A stretch of 28,801 bases of DNA from NCBI GenBank assembly GCA_035543875.1, contig DATKIY010000270.1, positions 1-28,801 on the forward strand. The letters run 5' to 3'. This DNA comes from DATKIY01 sp035543875. GTDB lineage: Bacteria; Actinomycetota; Actinomycetes; JAHEKZ01. Position numbers and translations under genes: made by a program. The notes below the pieces were generated by a model that was given only the letters and a program-made list of their open reading frames with translations, searched no databases and was not told the origin of the DNA. Shown here piece by piece: positions 1 through 7,870 of the stretch. Every line of letters starts with the position of its first letter. The first letter of the stretch is position 1.

Positions 1-2
1 CC

Positions 3-743
3 TTCCACAAGAACCCGATCGCCTATCACCAGAGTTATTCCAACCAGCTATTCAAGCTGGTCCGCTCGGAGGCCATTAAGCTGCGTCTGGTCAAACTTGG
101 GTGCGGTGGGGAGACCACTCGCTCGTTCATCAAAGGCGTCCGTCACTGTCCCTTCCCCGAAGGTTCTCAACTCGCTCAAGCGGTGAAGTTCCTCGAGTCC
201 AATCCGGGACAAGTTGAGTTCATCACGATCGACCTAGGCGGTAACGACATCATCGGCGCCTGCCTCAACTTCAGGACGGCGGCGCTCAAGCTCAACTGCG
301 TGAAAGCAGTGATGCCCACGATTCAGGCCAACCTCACGACCATCCTTCAGACATTAGAGACGGCAGCACCCGGCGTACCGATCTATGGAATGACGTTCTA
401 CAACCCGTTACTCGGATTGTGGGTGCTGGGGTGGGGAGGGGGTCCCGGCGATCCCAGCCTCGCACAAGCTAACGCGAAGTCTTGGGCGGTGTTCAATGCT
501 GGACTCGTCGCGGCCTACGAGGCCAACGGCGTGACGGTGGCAGATGTGGCGGGCGCGTTCGCCATCTCGGACTTCAGTGATCTCGTCCCCTTGAAGGGTG
601 CTGGCATGGTCCCGCTCAACGTGGCCAACGATTGCAACTGGACCTGGAACTGCACGACGCCACCCCTGGGCTGGGACATACATCCGAACAACAAAGGCTA
701 TGGCGTGATCGCGCAAGCATTCGCGGATGTGGTGACCCTGTAG
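3..743 (+). CDS. SGNH/GDSL-type secreted hydrolase, 5' end missing
   Basis: The reading frame is open from the left edge, so this is the last 246 residues of a longer protein; the start and the nucleophile-serine block lie outside the window. An internal GTG at 183 could be mistaken for the start, but the upstream sequence is clearly coding and holds a GCGGETT motif typical of the family's second block. The GGND oxyanion-hole motif (in IDLGGND) and a C-terminal DIHPNNKGY segment carrying the catalytic Asp-His follow in the right order. The family hydrolyses esters, usually lipids or acylated carbohydrates; the substrate here is unknown. Several cysteines, including a CNWTWNC pair, suggest disulfides and an extracellular location. 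The gene converges on the acetyltransferase gene with a 68-bp gap. Confidence 0.9.
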   Translation, partial: FHKNPIAYHQSYSNQLFKLVRSEAIKLRLVKLGCGGETTRSFIKGVRHCPFPEGSQLAQAVKFLESNPGQVEFITIDLGGNDIIGACLNFRTAALKLNCVKAVMPTIQANLTTILQTLETAAPGVPIYGMTFYNPLLGLWVLGWGGGPGDPSLAQANAKSWAVFNAGLVAAYEANGVTVADVAGAFAISDFSDLVPLKGAGMVPLNVANDCNWTWNCTTPPLGWDIHPNNKGYGVIAQAFADVVTL

Positions 744-811
744 GCGGTAACTCGGTCCCGCCGACACTCCTGCCAGTCACGCAGCTCACCGGCACGCGCC
801 AACACGCTCTG

Positions 812-1366
812 CTACTGAAGCAAACTCCACTCCAGCGGTTCCCGTGGGTCATCAGCAGGTGTTTCCGTAAGGCGGAGCACCCACCACCCAACGTCGTGCC
901 ATTGCCCACACTTGTAACCAACGTTCTCAAGCACACCACCAGGAGTGAATCCCAGGTCTTCGTGCAGCGCCACACTCGAAGCGTTAGGAAGGGTTATACG
1001 CGCGATCGCTCTTACATAGCCGAGCTCTTGCAATTCCACGATCAGCCGTTCGTAGAGCAGACGACCAAATCCCCTTCGATGGTGTGGTTGCGCGATGTAG
1101 ACCGAGCAGTTCACCGACCAGCGGTATGCCGCTCGGTTTCCGTGGGGATACGCGAACGCGTAGCCAACGATTTCGTCTACAGATGACGCGACAAGCCAGG
1201 GCAACTGCGGTCGCTCAACCATTCGCCGACGCATTTCGTCCTGGGTAGGCACTTCGACTTCGAAGGAGATCGCGGTGTCTGCTACGTACGGAGAGTAGAT
1301 CGTCTGCATAGCGGCGACATCAGCACGACAAGCGGCGCGGACTTCACTGTCGGTCGGCTGAGCCAT
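812..1366 (-). CDS. GNAT N-acetyltransferase, phosphinothricin acetyltransferase (PAT/Bar)-like
   Basis: This 184-residue protein matches the PAT/Bar branch of the GNAT fold, which uses acetyl-CoA to acetylate the amino group of small molecules or amino-acid analogues. Visible signatures are an N-terminal YVADTAISFE-VPT-EM-R segment, a central SVYIAQPHHRRGFGRLLYE stretch with the acetyl-CoA pyrophosphate loop, and a C-terminal HEDLGF-GYK-WHDVGWW segment. I chose the ATG at 1366 over one seven codons upstream because AGGGGTG precedes it at ribosome-binding distance. It lies downstream of the secreted-protein gene on the same strand with about 110 bp between them. Family members often act on analogues such as phosphinothricin or methionine sulfoximine; the true substrate cannot be read from sequence. 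Confidence 0.88.
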   Translation of the reverse strand: MAQPTDSEVRAACRADVAAMQTIYSPYVADTAISFEVEVPTQDEMRRRMVERPQLPWLVASSVDEIVGYAFAYPHGNRAAYRWSVNCSVYIAQPHHRRGFGRLLYERLIVELQELGYVRAIARITLPNASSVALHEDLGFTPGGVLENVGYKCGQWHDVGWWVLRLTETPADDPREPLEWSLLQ

Positions 1367-1409
1367 AAACACCCCTGGACAAAGCACGCTTCAGGCACCA
1401 ATGGCGCCA

Positions 1410-1425
1410 AGTGGTCGGTACCACT
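1410..1425. promoter_or_regulatory. Short inverted repeat upstream of the acetyltransferase gene
   Basis: AGTGGT-CGGT-ACCACT is a perfect 6-bp inverted repeat with a 4-bp centre. It lies about 45 bp before the acetyltransferase start and 50 bp after the end of the preceding gene. It could be an operator or a weak hairpin ending the upstream transcript. No T-run follows on the minus strand, so I favour an operator, weakly. Confidence 0.3.
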
Positions 1426-1475
1426 CATCCAACCACCTGGCGTACCACTGATCCCGGACTTCTCTGCTCTTGCAA

Positions 1476-2222
1476 TCAGCCCCGTACCCGTACGAGTTTC
1501 GCGACCTCCTGATCGCCGGCAAGCGCCTTCTCTTTGACGATGCCAAGTCCTGGGGCATACACCTTCAGGTCCACGACGTTTGGTTCGAGCGCCGTGTGTT
1601 CAAGCGACTTCAGAACAGGACCCACGGTTCCGTACGGAATGGTCACCTGACCACCACGTCCCGTAATCCAAGCGGTGTCTTCGGCCTCTCCCTTCAAGTA
1701 CTCCTGTCGATAAGCGTCTGGAATACGCGGGTTCGCCTCCATGATGATGCCCGGCTCTCCGTCGTTGACGCCAGCCAGCCAAGATCCCGACGTGTCAATC
1801 TGACCACTGGAGCCGTACGAGGCAGTGTCCTCTCCGAGGTACCAGACGGTTCCTTCATTGTCCTGCGCATACCAGTCTCGAGTTTTCTCGAGCAGCGTGC
1901 CGTCCGGGGTCTTCGCAATATCAGAGACGGTGGTTGCCGTGATGCCCTCAATGACCCGCGTCTTGTCAGTCACTCGCACCTTGTCGATTTGCAGTTGACC
2001 GTCCCTAACACCTTTGTAGACGAGAAGTCTCCCGACCGGCAACGGGTAGTAGGGGTTATCGATTGCGCTGACGAAGTTAGCGGGATCGAGCACCGGCTCG
2101 TATGCTCCGCCGTGGTTCGACGACGTCGCAGCGGCGATTGCCATTGGCGTTAATAGCGCAACGCCGGTTGCCGTTGCTGCAAGAGCAACAACAGTTCTCC
2201 GATGAACCATTCTGATCGTCAT
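1476..2222 (-). CDS. Secreted protein of unknown function (paralogue A of the two-component-system-flanking pair)
   Basis: The 248-residue product begins with a signal peptide: a basic start (residues 1-9), a hydrophobic core (about 10-29) and a likely cleavage after an AIA site near residue 30. The mature part is about 215 residues without a domain I can name. It shares a core with the protein encoded at 4484-5950: an NP-(Y/F)P segment near the start, then D-YAQ-(D/N)-G-VWYLGE, G-W-AG(V/I)-(D/N)G and IIM-NP motifs, so the two are paralogues; this copy lacks the other's C-terminal half. The start is supported by GGAGG at 2228-2232. It is divergent from the response-regulator gene, and a TTCAG direct repeat sits about 47 bp before its start, suggesting control by that regulator. 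It may be the output or the ligand-sensing partner of the system; this is inference. Confidence 0.85.
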   Translation of the reverse strand: MTIRMVHRRTVVALAATATGVALLTPMAIAAATSSNHGGAYEPVLDPANFVSAIDNPYYPLPVGRLLVYKGVRDGQLQIDKVRVTDKTRVIEGITATTVSDIAKTPDGTLLEKTRDWYAQDNEGTVWYLGEDTASYGSSGQIDTSGSWLAGVNDGEPGIIMEANPRIPDAYRQEYLKGEAEDTAWITGRGGQVTIPYGTVGPVLKSLEHTALEPNVVDLKVYAPGLGIVKEKALAGDQEVAKLVRVRG

Positions 2223-2269
2223 GAGACCCTCCTTCAGTTGGTTTCAAGTCCGAGCATGCGATGCGCTAC

Positions 2270-2285
2270 CTGAAGCCGCGCTGAA
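2270..2285 (-). promoter_or_regulatory. OmpR-type direct-repeat operator candidate (TTCAG, 11-bp period)
   Basis: Read on the minus strand this is TTCAGCGCGGCTTCAG, two TTCAG half-sites starting 11 bp apart. It ends about 47 bp before the start of the secreted-protein gene. It matches 14 of 16 positions with the site at 4413-4428, which lies at a similar distance before the other secreted paralogue. Tandem half-sites one helical turn apart are the usual target of OmpR/PhoB-family regulators, and such a regulator is encoded at 2405-3082. The site sits in the divergent promoter region and could also autoregulate the two-component genes. Confidence 0.65.
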
Positions 2286-2293
2286 CGAAGGCC

Positions 2294-2307
2294 GGTCTCA
2301 CTAGACC
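2294..2307. promoter_or_regulatory. Inverted repeat in the divergent promoter region
   Basis: GGTCT-CACT-AGACC is a 5-bp inverted repeat just beside the TTCAG repeat and upstream of a possible GATATA -10-like element at 2324-2329 reading toward the response regulator. It may be part of the promoter architecture; the evidence is only its position and symmetry. Confidence 0.25.
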
Positions 2308-2404
2308 AGACCCGTCGGCAGACGATATAGGTGTCATTTCGCCTTTGCTACAACAAGAACCAGCGGCGTCGTGGATGATGCCCGAAGGGACAGGAGGTGT
2401 TTGC

Positions 2405-3082
2405 GTGCGCGTGCTCGTGGTTGAGGATCAAGCTGGTTTGGCGGAAGGGCTCCGTAAGGGACTTGAGGCCGAGGGGTTCGCAACCGATGTGGCAGCCACA
2501 GGCACCGATGGGCTGTGGATGGCGCGCGAGTACCCCTATGACGCGATCGTTCTCGACATCATGTTGCCAGGAATAGACGGCTACCGTGTTTGCGCGACGC
2601 TCCGGGACGAACGAATCTGGACGCCGATTCTCATGCTCACGGCCAGAGACGGAGAGTTCGACGAAGCTAAGGCACTGGACACAGGTGCCGACGACTACGT
2701 GACCAAACCTTTCTCATACGTTGCGCTGGTTGCGCGCATCCGTGCGCTGATACGGCGGGTACCAGGCGAGCGACCAGCTGTCCTGAAGGTTGGCGACTTG
2801 CAGCTAGATCCGGGGACTCGGGTCGCATCGAGAGGTCAGACAGTCCTCAACCTCACCGCGCGCGAGACAGCGTTGTTGGAATTCCTGCTGCGACGTGCTG
2901 GAGATGTGGTGTCGAAAACAGAGATCATCGATCACGTATGGGACAGCGAGTTCGACGGATCTTTCAACATAGTCGAGGTCTACATCCGCCACCTCCGCAA
3001 CAAAGTCGACCGACCGTTCGGAAGAGCGGCGATTCAGACCGTGCGCGGAGCTGGCTATCGACTGGCCGTTGACGGTGGTTAG
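2405..3082 (+). CDS. OmpR/PhoB-family response regulator
   Basis: This 225-residue protein has a receiver domain (about 1-115) and a winged-helix DNA-binding domain (about 125-222). The acidic pocket (ED at 8-9), phospho-acceptor Asp51 in VLDIMLPG, Thr79 and Lys101 in TKPF are all present, so it should be activated by phosphorylation. The C-terminal half has the recognition-helix pattern VEVYIRHLRNKVDRPF and ends in the usual TVRGAGYRL strand. I chose GTG at 2405 because AGGAGG sits 7 bp upstream (2392-2397) and the protein then begins MRVLVVED, as expected for the family; a longer frame from 2345 adds an unlikely leader. The kinase gene overlaps its end, so the two form one operon. Likely targets are the TTCAG repeats before both flanking secreted-protein genes. 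Confidence 0.95.
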   Translation: MRVLVVEDQAGLAEGLRKGLEAEGFATDVAATGTDGLWMAREYPYDAIVLDIMLPGIDGYRVCATLRDERIWTPILMLTARDGEFDEAKALDTGADDYVTKPFSYVALVARIRALIRRVPGERPAVLKVGDLQLDPGTRVASRGQTVLNLTARETALLEFLLRRAGDVVSKTEIIDHVWDSEFDGSFNIVEVYIRHLRNKVDRPFGRAAIQTVRGAGYRLAVDGG

Positions 3083-4394
3083 TAGCCGCCGCGGAGGCGT
3101 TCGAAGCAGAACAACTCTGGTGGCCGTGGCGGTAGTTGGGGCAACCATGCTCGTCGGTGCGCTGGTGATGCTGGCTTTCGTCGACAAGTCCCTCAGTGCG
3201 CAGGCCGCAGACGCCGCAGAGATCAGAGCGGGTGAGGTTGTAGCGACGGAAGGTTCACTCAAAGCTGAGGCGCAGGTGCTTGATCCGACGGAGGAATTCG
3301 TTCAGGTACTTCGCGACGGGCAAGTCGTTGCAAGCAGTGAAAACGTGAGTGGTCTGCCACTTCTGGCGTCACCGTCCACTGGGGAGCACATTCGCCTCGA
3401 CGATGTCCCCTTCACAAACGCGCCGTTCATCGTCGCGTCGGCGGCCCAGGGAGACTTGGTAGCCGTCGTCGGCCGCAACATTGACGACGAGGTCGACGCC
3501 GCCGCAACTGTGCGAAAGGCTTTGCTCTTTGGGGTGCCCCTGCTATTGCTTGTTGTCGGAGTTGTCACCTGGTGGATCGTCGGTCGAACGCTGAGACCAG
3601 TCGAGGACATTCGCAAGGAAGTAGAACAAATCTCTGCACGAGAAATGAGCCGGCGCGTGCCAACCGCTCCTGGAAGTGACGAAATCACGAGGCTTGCAGC
3701 CACCATGAACCGAATGCTTGACCGACTCCAAACGTCCCAGGTTCGACAGCGCCAACTGGTTTCGGACGCGTCGCATGAGCTCAGATCTCCGGTGGCTGCT
3801 ATCCGGCAACACGCCGAAGTCGCAGACACTCACCCGAACGCCACGAATGTCGAAGAGCTTGCATCCGCAGTACTAATCGAGACCGAGCGGTTGCAGCGGT
3901 TAGTCGAGGACCTGTTACTCCTTGCCCGGCTCGATGAAGGCGCGGAGAACGACGCAACCGAAATCGACCTTGACGACCTGGTCCTTGCGGAGGCTAATCG
4001 ACTGCGGCGGATGACAACCGCTGATGTCGACACGACGAACGTCGAAGCGGGCCGTGTACGCGGCGATGCGGTTGCTCTGGAACGAATGACACGTAACCTC
4101 GCCGAGAACGCGAAGCGTTACTCCCGTCGTCACATCGCGCTCGGCCTGAGCGAGGAGAACGGTCAGGTCCTGTTGTCGGTGGAGGATGACGGGCCAGGGA
4201 TCCCCGCAGAAGACCGCGAGCGCGTGTTGCAACGATTTGTGCGGCTAGATGAATCACGCGGACGTAAGACCGGCGGCGTCGGACTAGGTTTGGCGATTGT
4301 GCGCGAGGTGGCCGAGAGTCACGGCGGGAGCTGCGCGCTTGGGGAGAGCAGGCTAGGCGGCCTTCGGGTGGAGATCCGCCTACCCACCGATTGA
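3069..4394 (+). CDS. Membrane sensor histidine kinase, partner of the 2405-3082 regulator
   Basis: The 441-residue product has one membrane helix at about 15-37, an extracytoplasmic sensor region of about 110 residues, a second helix at about 150-172, a HAMP linker (P-ED-RKEV and the DEI-RL signature, about 173-225), a dimerisation domain with the phospho-acceptor His236 in SDASHELRSP, and an ATPase domain with N-box NLAENAKRYS, G1 DDGPGIP and G2 GVGLGLAI. Every catalytic motif is intact. It starts at TTG 3069 or GTG 3075, both inside the end of the regulator gene, so translation is coupled. The signal is unknown. The two secreted proteins on either side are the obvious candidates for partners or targets, since they share a putative operator with each other and little else with the neighbourhood. 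Confidence 0.95.
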   Translation: MTVVSSRRGGVRSRTTLVAVAVVGATMLVGALVMLAFVDKSLSAQAADAAEIRAGEVVATEGSLKAEAQVLDPTEEFVQVLRDGQVVASSENVSGLPLLASPSTGEHIRLDDVPFTNAPFIVASAAQGDLVAVVGRNIDDEVDAAATVRKALLFGVPLLLLVVGVVTWWIVGRTLRPVEDIRKEVEQISAREMSRRVPTAPGSDEITRLAATMNRMLDRLQTSQVRQRQLVSDASHELRSPVAAIRQHAEVADTHPNATNVEELASAVLIETERLQRLVEDLLLLARLDEGAENDATEIDLDDLVLAEANRLRRMTTADVDTTNVEAGRVRGDAVALERMTRNLAENAKRYSRRHIALGLSEENGQVLLSVEDDGPGIPAEDRERVLQRFVRLDESRGRKTGGVGLGLAIVREVAESHGGSCALGESRLGGLRVEIRLPTD

Positions 4395-4412
4395 ACATCC
4401 TCGCAACATCAA

Positions 4413-4428
4413 TTCAGCGAGGGTTCAG
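4413..4428 (+). promoter_or_regulatory. OmpR-type direct-repeat operator candidate (TTCAG, 11-bp period)
   Basis: TTCAGCGAGGGTTCAG carries two TTCAG half-sites exactly 11 bp apart; both are followed by CGA. It ends about 55 bp before the ATG at 4484 and just after the kinase gene's stop codon. It matches the minus-strand site at 2270-2285 at 14 of 16 positions. Finding the same element before both secreted paralogues, and at a similar distance, is the main reason to read it as the binding site of the adjacent response regulator. Confidence 0.7.
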
Positions 4429-4483
4429 CGAAGCGGTCCGACCATGAGGTCATTCTTGTGATGCGTGAACTCTAGGAGGACCT

Positions 4484-5950
4484 ATGCAGACCTCACGCAA
4501 ACGACCCGCAATCGCGCAACTACAGCCGAACAGAAGGGGACGCCGTTCGAGAGCAATTGTCGCAATAGCGACTTCGAGTCTTACGTTGTTCGGCGCGGCT
4601 GGCCTCGCCACAGCAATCGGTCACACTGCATCGGCTTCCTCGTCCGGGGGTTTGGGGTGTCGGCCAAGTACGACCGTCGAGGTTCCGCAGCCGACACAGG
4701 CTGAACTCGACGCTGCCGGTCTGGGAGACCTCAATCTGGCTCCGGATTCAGCGCGGCGTGACTTAACCGCCGCACCTTTCTCTGATTCCACATCAGTCAC
4801 CAACCCACTTTTTCCAATCTCGGGGCTTCATTCGGCAATTCTGAACGGTCACGTTGACGGAAAGGTCTTTCACACAGAAACCACGCTGTTGCCGTTCACA
4901 AGAATCATCGAGTGGTCACCTGGCCAATGCGTCCGAGTGCTCACCTCTCAGTACATGGCGTTTCTTGACGGGCGTCTGCAGGAAACTGCCATCGACTCCT
5001 ATGCACAAGCTGACGACGGATCTGTGTGGTATCTCGGCGAGAGCGTGTCTGACTACAACTTCAACGGGCTCATCAATTCAACGGAAGGAACGTGGCAGGC
5101 AGGTATTGATGGCCCATTTGCGATGATCATGCCGTCGAATCCGCAGGTTGGAGATGTGAATCGAGCCGAAAACATTCCTGGAAACTCCTTCGAAGAGGTC
5201 AAGGTGACCAAGGTCGACCAGACCTTCGATGGACCATCCGGCCCGGTTTCCGGTGGGATCGTGGCGAGAGAGACACACCAGGATGCAGCTCCGAGCGACA
5301 AGTTGTTTGCCCCGGGATACGGCGAGTTCCGGTCGACCGACGGTCCAGATGTCGAAGCGATGGCTTTGGCTGCTCCAACGGACGCAATTCCCGGACGAGT
5401 GCCTGACGCGTTGGTCACGATGTCGCGGAAGGCTGATCGCATCTTCGCCTCTGGCTTGGCCAATCAACGGCAATGGTCACATGCCGCCCGACTGGCCCAG
5501 GTGATGTTCAACAACTGGCGCGAGTTCCGTGCGGGCGACGTACCACCCCGACTGGTGAAACCCACGAACGTCGCACTGCGTGAATTGGTTGCGAGCATCG
5601 CGGCACGTCAGCGTTTCAACACCCGTTCCACCGCGATCGATGCTGCCTACGCGAGTAACGATCTTCAACTTCGCTACCGATCGGTGATCAAGACTGACCT
5701 GGTGCGGTTCCAACTGTGGACCTGGCGTGCGCTACTCCACTCAACAGAAGGGGCGATCGGTGGCGCGCGCAGCGATGTCGTCACGCTCGAATGGATTCGA
5801 GACCGAGTCGCGCAAACCCTTGGGCCGGTCAAACTGACCCGAATCGACACCCTCGTCGGTGAACTCGGAGTAGCCGTTGACGACCGGAACCTCAAAGCGG
5901 CAGCCCTTACCGCACGACAACTCGGTGCGGTACTCGACAGACTCACGTAG
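4484..5950 (+). CDS. Secreted two-domain protein of unknown function (paralogue B)
   Basis: This 488-residue protein has a long basic n-region (RRGRRSR), a hydrophobic core (about 24-48) and a likely signal-peptidase site after ASA near residue 52. Residues of about 95-290 match paralogue A: an NPLFP segment, D-YAQADDGSVWYLGE, G-WQAGIDG, IIM... is MIMPSNPQVGD here, and a closing APGYGEF strand like A's APGLGIV. A further domain of about 190 residues (300-488), mostly helical and rich in Arg, Ala and Leu, is missing from A and is not a domain I recognise. The start is supported by AGGAGG about 5 bp upstream. It lies downstream of the kinase gene, but the TTCAG repeat in the gap suggests its own promoter. 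It converges on the tmRNA gene. Confidence 0.85.
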   Translation: MQTSRKRPAIAQLQPNRRGRRSRAIVAIATSSLTLFGAAGLATAIGHTASASSSGGLGCRPSTTVEVPQPTQAELDAAGLGDLNLAPDSARRDLTAAPFSDSTSVTNPLFPISGLHSAILNGHVDGKVFHTETTLLPFTRIIEWSPGQCVRVLTSQYMAFLDGRLQETAIDSYAQADDGSVWYLGESVSDYNFNGLINSTEGTWQAGIDGPFAMIMPSNPQVGDVNRAENIPGNSFEEVKVTKVDQTFDGPSGPVSGGIVARETHQDAAPSDKLFAPGYGEFRSTDGPDVEAMALAAPTDAIPGRVPDALVTMSRKADRIFASGLANQRQWSHAARLAQVMFNNWREFRAGDVPPRLVKPTNVALRELVASIAARQRFNTRSTAIDAAYASNDLQLRYRSVIKTDLVRFQLWTWRALLHSTEGAIGGARSDVVTLEWIRDRVAQTLGPVKLTRIDTLVGELGVAVDDRNLKAAALTARQLGAVLDRLT

Positions 5951-6005
5951 TGCGCGGATGCTGCAACCGTCAGCACGCCGAGCCAAGCATGATCGGAGGT
6001 TTGGT

Positions 6006-6379
6006 TGGTGGAGGTGGCGGGAATCGAACCCGCGTCCTTTGTCGTCTGTACAGGCATTCTCCGGGTGCAGCTCTGCTGTGATTTTCTCGGCCCCGGCAGT
6101 CACGCAGGCAAGCTGCCGACAGGCCCAGTCACTGTTTATTGTCCCCGCGAGCTCCGTGACCGAACTCGCAGGTGAAGCCTCCTAGCTGACGCCAGGCACT
6201 GAGTCGGAAGCAACCTCAGGCTGACGGATCTACTACTTTCGCTTAGGCAGCGAGAGCGAGATCAGTGCGCGATGTATTGGCACTTATTGGTTTCCAAGGA
6301 ATGGTTAACGAGATCGTCCTTGGCATCCTCGACCCGCTTCTCCTGGACATGACATCCAAAGTCGAAACCTTTCACCCCC
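6006..6379 (-). ncRNA. ssrA: Transfer-messenger RNA (tmRNA)
   Basis: The 374-nt RNA rescues stalled ribosomes with SmpB. Its 5' end (GGGGGTGAAAGG at 6379) pairs through seven bases with CACCTCC before the encoded 3' ACCA at 6006, giving the alanine-tRNA-like acceptor stem, and a T-arm with GGTTCGATTCCCGCC precedes that end. The tag frame reads from the GCC resume codon at 6281 to TAA at 6243-6245: ANTSRTDLALAA, a 12-residue degradation tag with the expected ALAA end. CCA is encoded. No integrase or duplicated 3' end is seen beside it although ssrA is a common integration site. Confidence 0.97.
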
Positions 6380-6396
6380 TGTGCAGTTGTCCGATC

Positions 6397-6426
6397 ATTC
6401 TACGCGATGACGCGCGGATCAGTCAT
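6397..6426 (-). promoter_or_regulatory. Sigma70-type promoter of the tmRNA gene
   Basis: On the minus strand a -10 box TAGAAT (6402-6397) lies 18 bp after a -35-like ATGACT (6426-6421). The -10 box is 17 bp before the mature 5' end, which fits a short leader removed by RNase P. It also lies just downstream of the end of the FAD-oxidoreductase gene, so the tmRNA need not depend on the long operon. Confidence 0.6.
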
Positions 6427-6448
6427 TCGAGATTTCTGACCCGATCGA

Positions 6449-7870
6449 TCAGGCTCGGGCGAGGACCTCCGCGGCGGCATGCCAGCCACCCATCCCATGA
6501 ACTCCCCCGCCAGGCGGAGTGGAAGCTGAGCACAGGTACAGCCCGGGGACCGGCGTTACCCAGGGCGATCGAGACAGGACTGGCCGCCGCAAGAACTGCC
6601 GCCAGTCGGTGGCGCCGCCAGCGATGTCGCCGCCGACATCGTTCGCATTGTGCGCCTCAAGCGCTGCGGCATCCATCGTGCTGCGAGCAAGGACGCGTTC
6701 GCGAAATCCCGGAGCGAATCGCTCCAACTGCGACTCGATGCGGTCGGTCATATCGACGCGCGAACCATTGGGGACGTGACAGTAGGCCCACCCAGTATGT
6801 TTTCCCGCGGGAGCGCGCGTCGCGTCAGCCACACTTGCCTGCACGAACAACACGTACGGCCGCTCCGAGTGTTGGCCGGCGGCGGTCGCGTGTTCACTGG
6901 CCGCCACTTCGGCCGCCGTACCGCACACGTGCACCGTGCCGGCCCCCGACAAGCGCGAATCGCGCCATGGCACCGGACCATCTAACGCCCAGTCCACCTT
7001 GAAGACACCTGGCGCCAAACGAAATCGCTCCAACGAACGTCGGTACCTATTGGGAAGCTTGTCACCAGCGATCGCCACCACTTGCCGTGGCGACAGATTC
7101 AGCACGATGGACGCGGACGGTGGTAGTTCGGCAAGCGAGTCAACTCTATGATCGGTGACTATCTCTCCCCCGAGTGAGCGAAGTCGCTTCGCCAGTGCAT
7201 CAGCAATGTTCTGCGAACCACCGACGGCAACGGGCCAGCCCACCTGATGAGCCAGCAAGCCAAGTAGCAAACCAAAACCGGCCGTTGTGAGCGCGCTCAT
7301 TCGCAACATTGAGTGCGCAGCCACCCCTGCGAGCAGGGCACGGGCAGGTTCCTCACGAAAAACGACACCGCCGACCACCTGAGACGGCCATGCCCCGACC
7401 AGCCCGTACTGGGCAAGCGCGATGGGAGCTTTTGGTGGAAGATCCAGCGGCGAGAGAAGGCTGTCGACCAGTGGCTGCCCCAGATGCAAGAGCCGCCCCA
7501 TGATGCGACGCCACGCCGCTTCGTCTCGGCCGAGTCCGCGCGCCGTCTCTTTGACGTCGCGTAGCAACAACGCAGTGTCGCGCTCATCTATCGGATGACC
7601 AAACGGAATAGATGGATGTGCAAACTCCAATCCTTCACGTGCCAGGTTGAGCGCGCGAAATGCCGGTGAAGCAAGCGCGAGCGGATGTACGGACGAGCAC
7701 ACATCGTGCTTGAACCCCGGAAGCGTCAGTTCTTCGGTACGCATTCCGCCGCCGATGATCGGGGCCGCCTCTAGCAACAAGACCTGTTGACCCGCCTCCG
7801 CGAGGCGGATGGCGGCAACCAAACCGTTAGGACCGGAGCCGACCACGATCGCATCGGGATCGGAACTCAT
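6449..7870 (-). CDS. FAD-dependent oxidoreductase, phytoene desaturase (CrtI)-like
   Basis: The 473-residue protein starts with a Rossmann FAD-binding motif, VVGSGPNGLVAAIRLAEAG...LLEA (about 9-36), followed by GGGMRTEEL, as in the CrtI/PYROXD2-like part of the amine-oxidase superfamily. The C-terminus carries the second FAD contact, GLYLCSASTPPGGGVHGMGG. The family desaturates, isomerises or oxidises hydrophobic substrates such as carotenoids and related lipids, but no other carotenoid gene is nearby, so I do not assign a substrate. Its ATG overlaps the preceding membrane-protein stop as ATGA, making it the last gene of the 11.7-kb signalling operon. That position is odd for a metabolic enzyme and suggests it is an output of, or a redox input to, the system. 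Confidence 0.9.
   Translation of the reverse strand: MSSDPDAIVVGSGPNGLVAAIRLAEAGQQVLLLEAAPIIGGGMRTEELTLPGFKHDVCSSVHPLALASPAFRALNLAREGLEFAHPSIPFGHPIDERDTALLLRDVKETARGLGRDEAAWRRIMGRLLHLGQPLVDSLLSPLDLPPKAPIALAQYGLVGAWPSQVVGGVVFREEPARALLAGVAAHSMLRMSALTTAGFGLLLGLLAHQVGWPVAVGGSQNIADALAKRLRSLGGEIVTDHRVDSLAELPPSASIVLNLSPRQVVAIAGDKLPNRYRRSLERFRLAPGVFKVDWALDGPVPWRDSRLSGAGTVHVCGTAAEVAASEHATAAGQHSERPYVLFVQASVADATRAPAGKHTGWAYCHVPNGSRVDMTDRIESQLERFAPGFRERVLARSTMDAAALEAHNANDVGGDIAGGATDWRQFLRRPVLSRSPWVTPVPGLYLCSASTPPGGGVHGMGGWHAAAEVLARA

Noticed and set aside
743..762. GGCGG...CCGCC hairpin after the hydrolase stop as a terminator
   Set aside because: The stem is only 5 bp with a 10-nt loop and has no T-run; too weak to call.
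632..1186. A 184-codon + strand frame overlapping the hydrolase end and the acetyltransferase gene
   Set aside because: The opposite-strand acetyltransferase has clear family motifs and a ribosome site; this frame has neither.
1470..2153. A 227-codon + strand frame antisense to the secreted paralogue A
   Set aside because: The minus-strand frame has a signal peptide, a good ribosome site and homology to the 4484-5950 protein.
6006..6060. A tRNA-like 3' end that could be a separate tRNA gene or a phage attachment site
   Set aside because: It is the 3' half of the tmRNA, pairing with the 5' end at 6373-6379; no integrase or second copy of the end is present in the window.
6265..7002. A 245-codon open frame on the + strand
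   Set aside because: It runs through the tmRNA and its promoter and then antisense to the FAD oxidoreductase; its translation is Arg/His-rich with no motif, typical of a shadow frame in GC-rich DNA.
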